Assembly (NCBI RefSeq): GCF_022678645.1
Contig: NZ_JALBWV010000016.1
Coordinates: 87,915 to 151,914 of the forward strand
Direction of reading: 5' to 3'
Length of the DNA: 64,000 nt
Source of the DNA: Saccharopolyspora soli
Lineage (GTDB): Bacteria; Actinomycetota; Actinomycetes; Mycobacteriales; Pseudonocardiaceae
Of the stretch, positions 62,504-64,000 are shown piece after piece. A program made the position numbers and the translations under genes. How positions within the stretch are numbered: position 1 is the stretch's first letter; each line of letters begins with the position of its first letter. The notes below the pieces were generated by a model, which saw only the letters and a program-made list of their open reading frames with translations, searched no databases and was not told the origin of the DNA.

Positions 62504-63871
62504 CTAGAGGTGGGGGCGTGAGCCGGGTTCCTGGTGGGGCATGGACTGGGTGGTAGGTACTGACGGGGGCGGCAGGGTGGCGACTTCCTGCTTCTGCTGC
62601 GCCACCACGGGCGCCGGGTCGGGCAGCTCGGGGAACGGCGCGTCGCGGCGCGGGAAGCGCAGCGTCGAGGTGAGGTCACCTACCGTCTGCCGCCGCCAGG
62701 CGCTGATGTTCGGCTCGTCCACGCCGAATCGGGCCTCCAGGAAGCGCAGGAGTGAGGTGTGGTCGAACGTCTCGCTGGCGACCCAGCCGCCCCGACTCCA
62801 CGGGGAGATGACGAACGTGGGGACGCGGAAGCCCAGGCCGATTGGGCCTGCGATGCCGCCCGCCTGCGAGGGCAGCGTTGCGGTCAGGTATTCCCCGGGA
62901 GTGCCCGGCGGGGGCGTCGGCGGGGTGACGTGGTCGAAGAAGCCGCCGTTCTCGTCGTAGGTGATGAACAAGACGGTCTTGTTCCAGACATCCGGCGTGG
63001 CAGCGAGCGCGTCAAGGATGTCGTATATGTACTCGCCTCCCGCGGCGGGCAAACCGCTCGGGTGCTCGTCGGCCTCTGATTGGACCCACGAGACCTGGGG
63101 CAGGTTGCCGTTGCGGATGTCGTCCATGACCGCGGTCTTCGACCTCAGCTTCATGCCGTTCTCGTAGAGCGGGGAGCCCACGGGCGCGGTCTGGAACTGC
63201 TTGAACCACCCCAGCTCCGGGCCGTCCCCGAAGACACGCGATTGGTAGCTGCGCCAGCTGATCCCCGCAGCCTGGAGCCGCTCGGCGTAGGTCGTCCACG
63301 TGAAGCCGCCACTGGGGGGAAGCACATTCGTCGCGACGTTCGGGCCGCCGTTCGCCCCGGTCGGGTCGATCGTGCCTGTCATGGTGTGCAGCCGGTTGGG
63401 CCACGTCGGGCCCATCACCGAGCAGTGGTAGGCGTCGCAGATGGTGAATGCGTCGGCCAGCGCGTAATGCAGCGGTAGGTCGTTGCGGGTGTAGTAGCCC
63501 ATGGTCAGCGGGCCGAATTCGGCGACCCTTTCCCGTTGCGAGGGAATCCAGTTGTCCATCTTGCCGCCGTTCCACGCTTTGTGCTGCGAGGGCCACCCGT
63601 GATCGGGGTCGTGGATGGCGGCGGCGTTGGTCTTCGTCGTGTCCAGGTGGAACGGCAGCACGTACCCGTCCTGGTTGAACGCGTCCGGCTGGTAGAAGAC
63701 CGACCGTCCGGTGGGCAGCGTCTGGAGGTTCGGATCGTCGAATCCGCGAACCCCGGACATTGTCCCGAAGTAGTGATCGAAGGAGCGGTTCTCCTGGGTG
63801 AGGATCACGACCTGCTCGATCTCGTGCAGATGTGCCAGGTCTCGCGGTGGGCTGGCGAGTGCCTTCCGCAT
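62504..63871 (-). CDS. Phospholipase C/acid phosphatase-type phosphoesterase, N-terminally truncated
   Basis: A 455-residue phosphoesterase-family protein (bacterial phospholipase C, AcpA fold). VVILTQENRSFDHYFGTMSGVRGF near residue 21 holds the catalytic Thr/Asn metal site, YDENGGFFDHV near residue 310 the second metal cluster, and FRVPTFVISPWSRGG near 350 a further landmark. Relatives begin with a Tat signal peptide of 30-40 residues; here the first Met is already inside the mature domain (MRKALASPP) and the upstream codons lead at once into the 3' end of a transposase gene at 63910. The secretion signal therefore seems lost. The C-terminus (QEPGSRPHL) is also slightly short. Confidence 0.85.
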   Translation of the reverse strand: MRKALASPPRDLAHLHEIEQVVILTQENRSFDHYFGTMSGVRGFDDPNLQTLPTGRSVFYQPDAFNQDGYVLPFHLDTTKTNAAAIHDPDHGWPSQHKAWNGGKMDNWIPSQRERVAEFGPLTMGYYTRNDLPLHYALADAFTICDAYHCSVMGPTWPNRLHTMTGTIDPTGANGGPNVATNVLPPSGGFTWTTYAERLQAAGISWRSYQSRVFGDGPELGWFKQFQTAPVGSPLYENGMKLRSKTAVMDDIRNGNLPQVSWVQSEADEHPSGLPAAGGEYIYDILDALAATPDVWNKTVLFITYDENGGFFDHVTPPTPPPGTPGEYLTATLPSQAGGIAGPIGLGFRVPTFVISPWSRGGWVASETFDHTSLLRFLEARFGVDEPNISAWRRQTVGDLTSTLRFPRRDAPFPELPDPAPVVAQQKQEVATLPPPSVPTTQSMPHQEPGSRPHL

Positions 63872-63909
63872 CGAGAAGGGCAGCTCGGCTTGAGGCTCCG
63901 GCGATTGGG

Positions 63910-64000
63910 TTATTTGAGGCGTCGGGTGGTGGGGCGTGTGTGCCAGCGGTAGAGGGGTCTGGCGCGTTGGATGAGTTGACGGACGGTGATGATCGCGGCA
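63910..64000 (-). mobile_element. 3' end of an IS transposase gene (partial at window edge)
   Basis: The minus strand reads AAIITVRQLIQRARPLYRW then HTRPTTRRLK and a TAA at 63910-63912. The basic, Arg-rich C-terminus resembles DDE transposases of actinobacterial IS elements. Only about 29 residues are inside the window, so the IS family is not assigned. It ends 38 nt before the first Met of the truncated phospholipase C-like gene. Confidence 0.6.

Overview
The window is GC-rich actinobacterial DNA (strong third-position GC, many GTG and TTG starts, SD sites such as GGAGG, dense overlapping operons). The gene set is that of a cell wall with arabinogalactan: glf, glfT1, glfT2, the decaprenyl-phosphoryl-arabinose genes (ubiA-type prenyltransferase, PAP2 phosphatase, dprE1 twice, dprE2), four Emb-type arabinosyltransferases and the Wzm/Wzt galactan exporter. 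The order partly matches the Mycobacterium tuberculosis Rv3777-Rv3809c region, but none of the mycolate genes that lie there (fbp, pks13, accD4) is present. With LGFP, DUF397/XRE and NB-ARC-TPR genes this suggests a mycolate-free member of the Pseudonocardiales, Saccharopolyspora-like. The taxon is an inference.

Layout. 1-2500: secreted PGRP amidase and a GT87 mannosyltransferase (minus strand). 2776-7725: galactan and decaprenyl-phosphoribose operon glf-glfT2-PAP2-ubiA, closed by a strong terminator. 7914-9488: PhoD phosphatase. 9565-18672 (minus): an operon of two Emb proteins, a GtrB-like polyprenyl-phosphate glycosyltransferase, a GtrA flippase and an FAD oxidoreductase, with an attenuator-like leader. 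19088-20560: AftB-like GT-C enzyme. 20560-21370: gene remnants. 21462-25436: regulatory island (NB-ARC-TPR protein, DUF397, XRE/DUF5753, two small genes). 25488-30057 (minus): LGFP-repeat protein and a third, frameshifted, Emb gene. 30227-33710 (minus): dprE1a-dprE1b-dprE2, with divergent gtrA. 34399-36376: small hypothetical gene and a double-domain serine protease.

36390-43036 is an accessory catabolic island. Five tightly coupled minus-strand genes (isopropylmalate/tartrate-type dehydrogenase, MHS transporter, MBL hydrolase, Ldh2-type dehydrogenase, PDC-hydrolase-like amidohydrolase) face a citrate-synthase-fold protein that has an N-terminal HTH and has lost its catalytic residues. Palindromes lie between them. 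43061-53865 returns to the wall locus: a fourth Emb, GlfT1, Wzt, Wzm, the proteasome activator Bpa, a class V aminotransferase-fold protein, a phytase-like protein and a quinone oxidoreductase. 54052-64000 holds secreted hydrolases (M28 peptidase, EEP nuclease/phosphatase), an alpha/beta hydrolase with a TetR regulator, a thioesterase, a small phage-type HTH gene, an LLM oxidoreductase, an FMN reductase, and a phospholipase C-like gene whose 5' end abuts the 3' end of a transposase gene.

A dispersed intergenic repeat (five copies seen: near 18.8, 41.7, 46.6, 50.1 and 51.5 kb) carries hairpins whose stems co-vary between copies. It is the most unexplained structural signal here. No rRNA, tRNA or CRISPR array was found.
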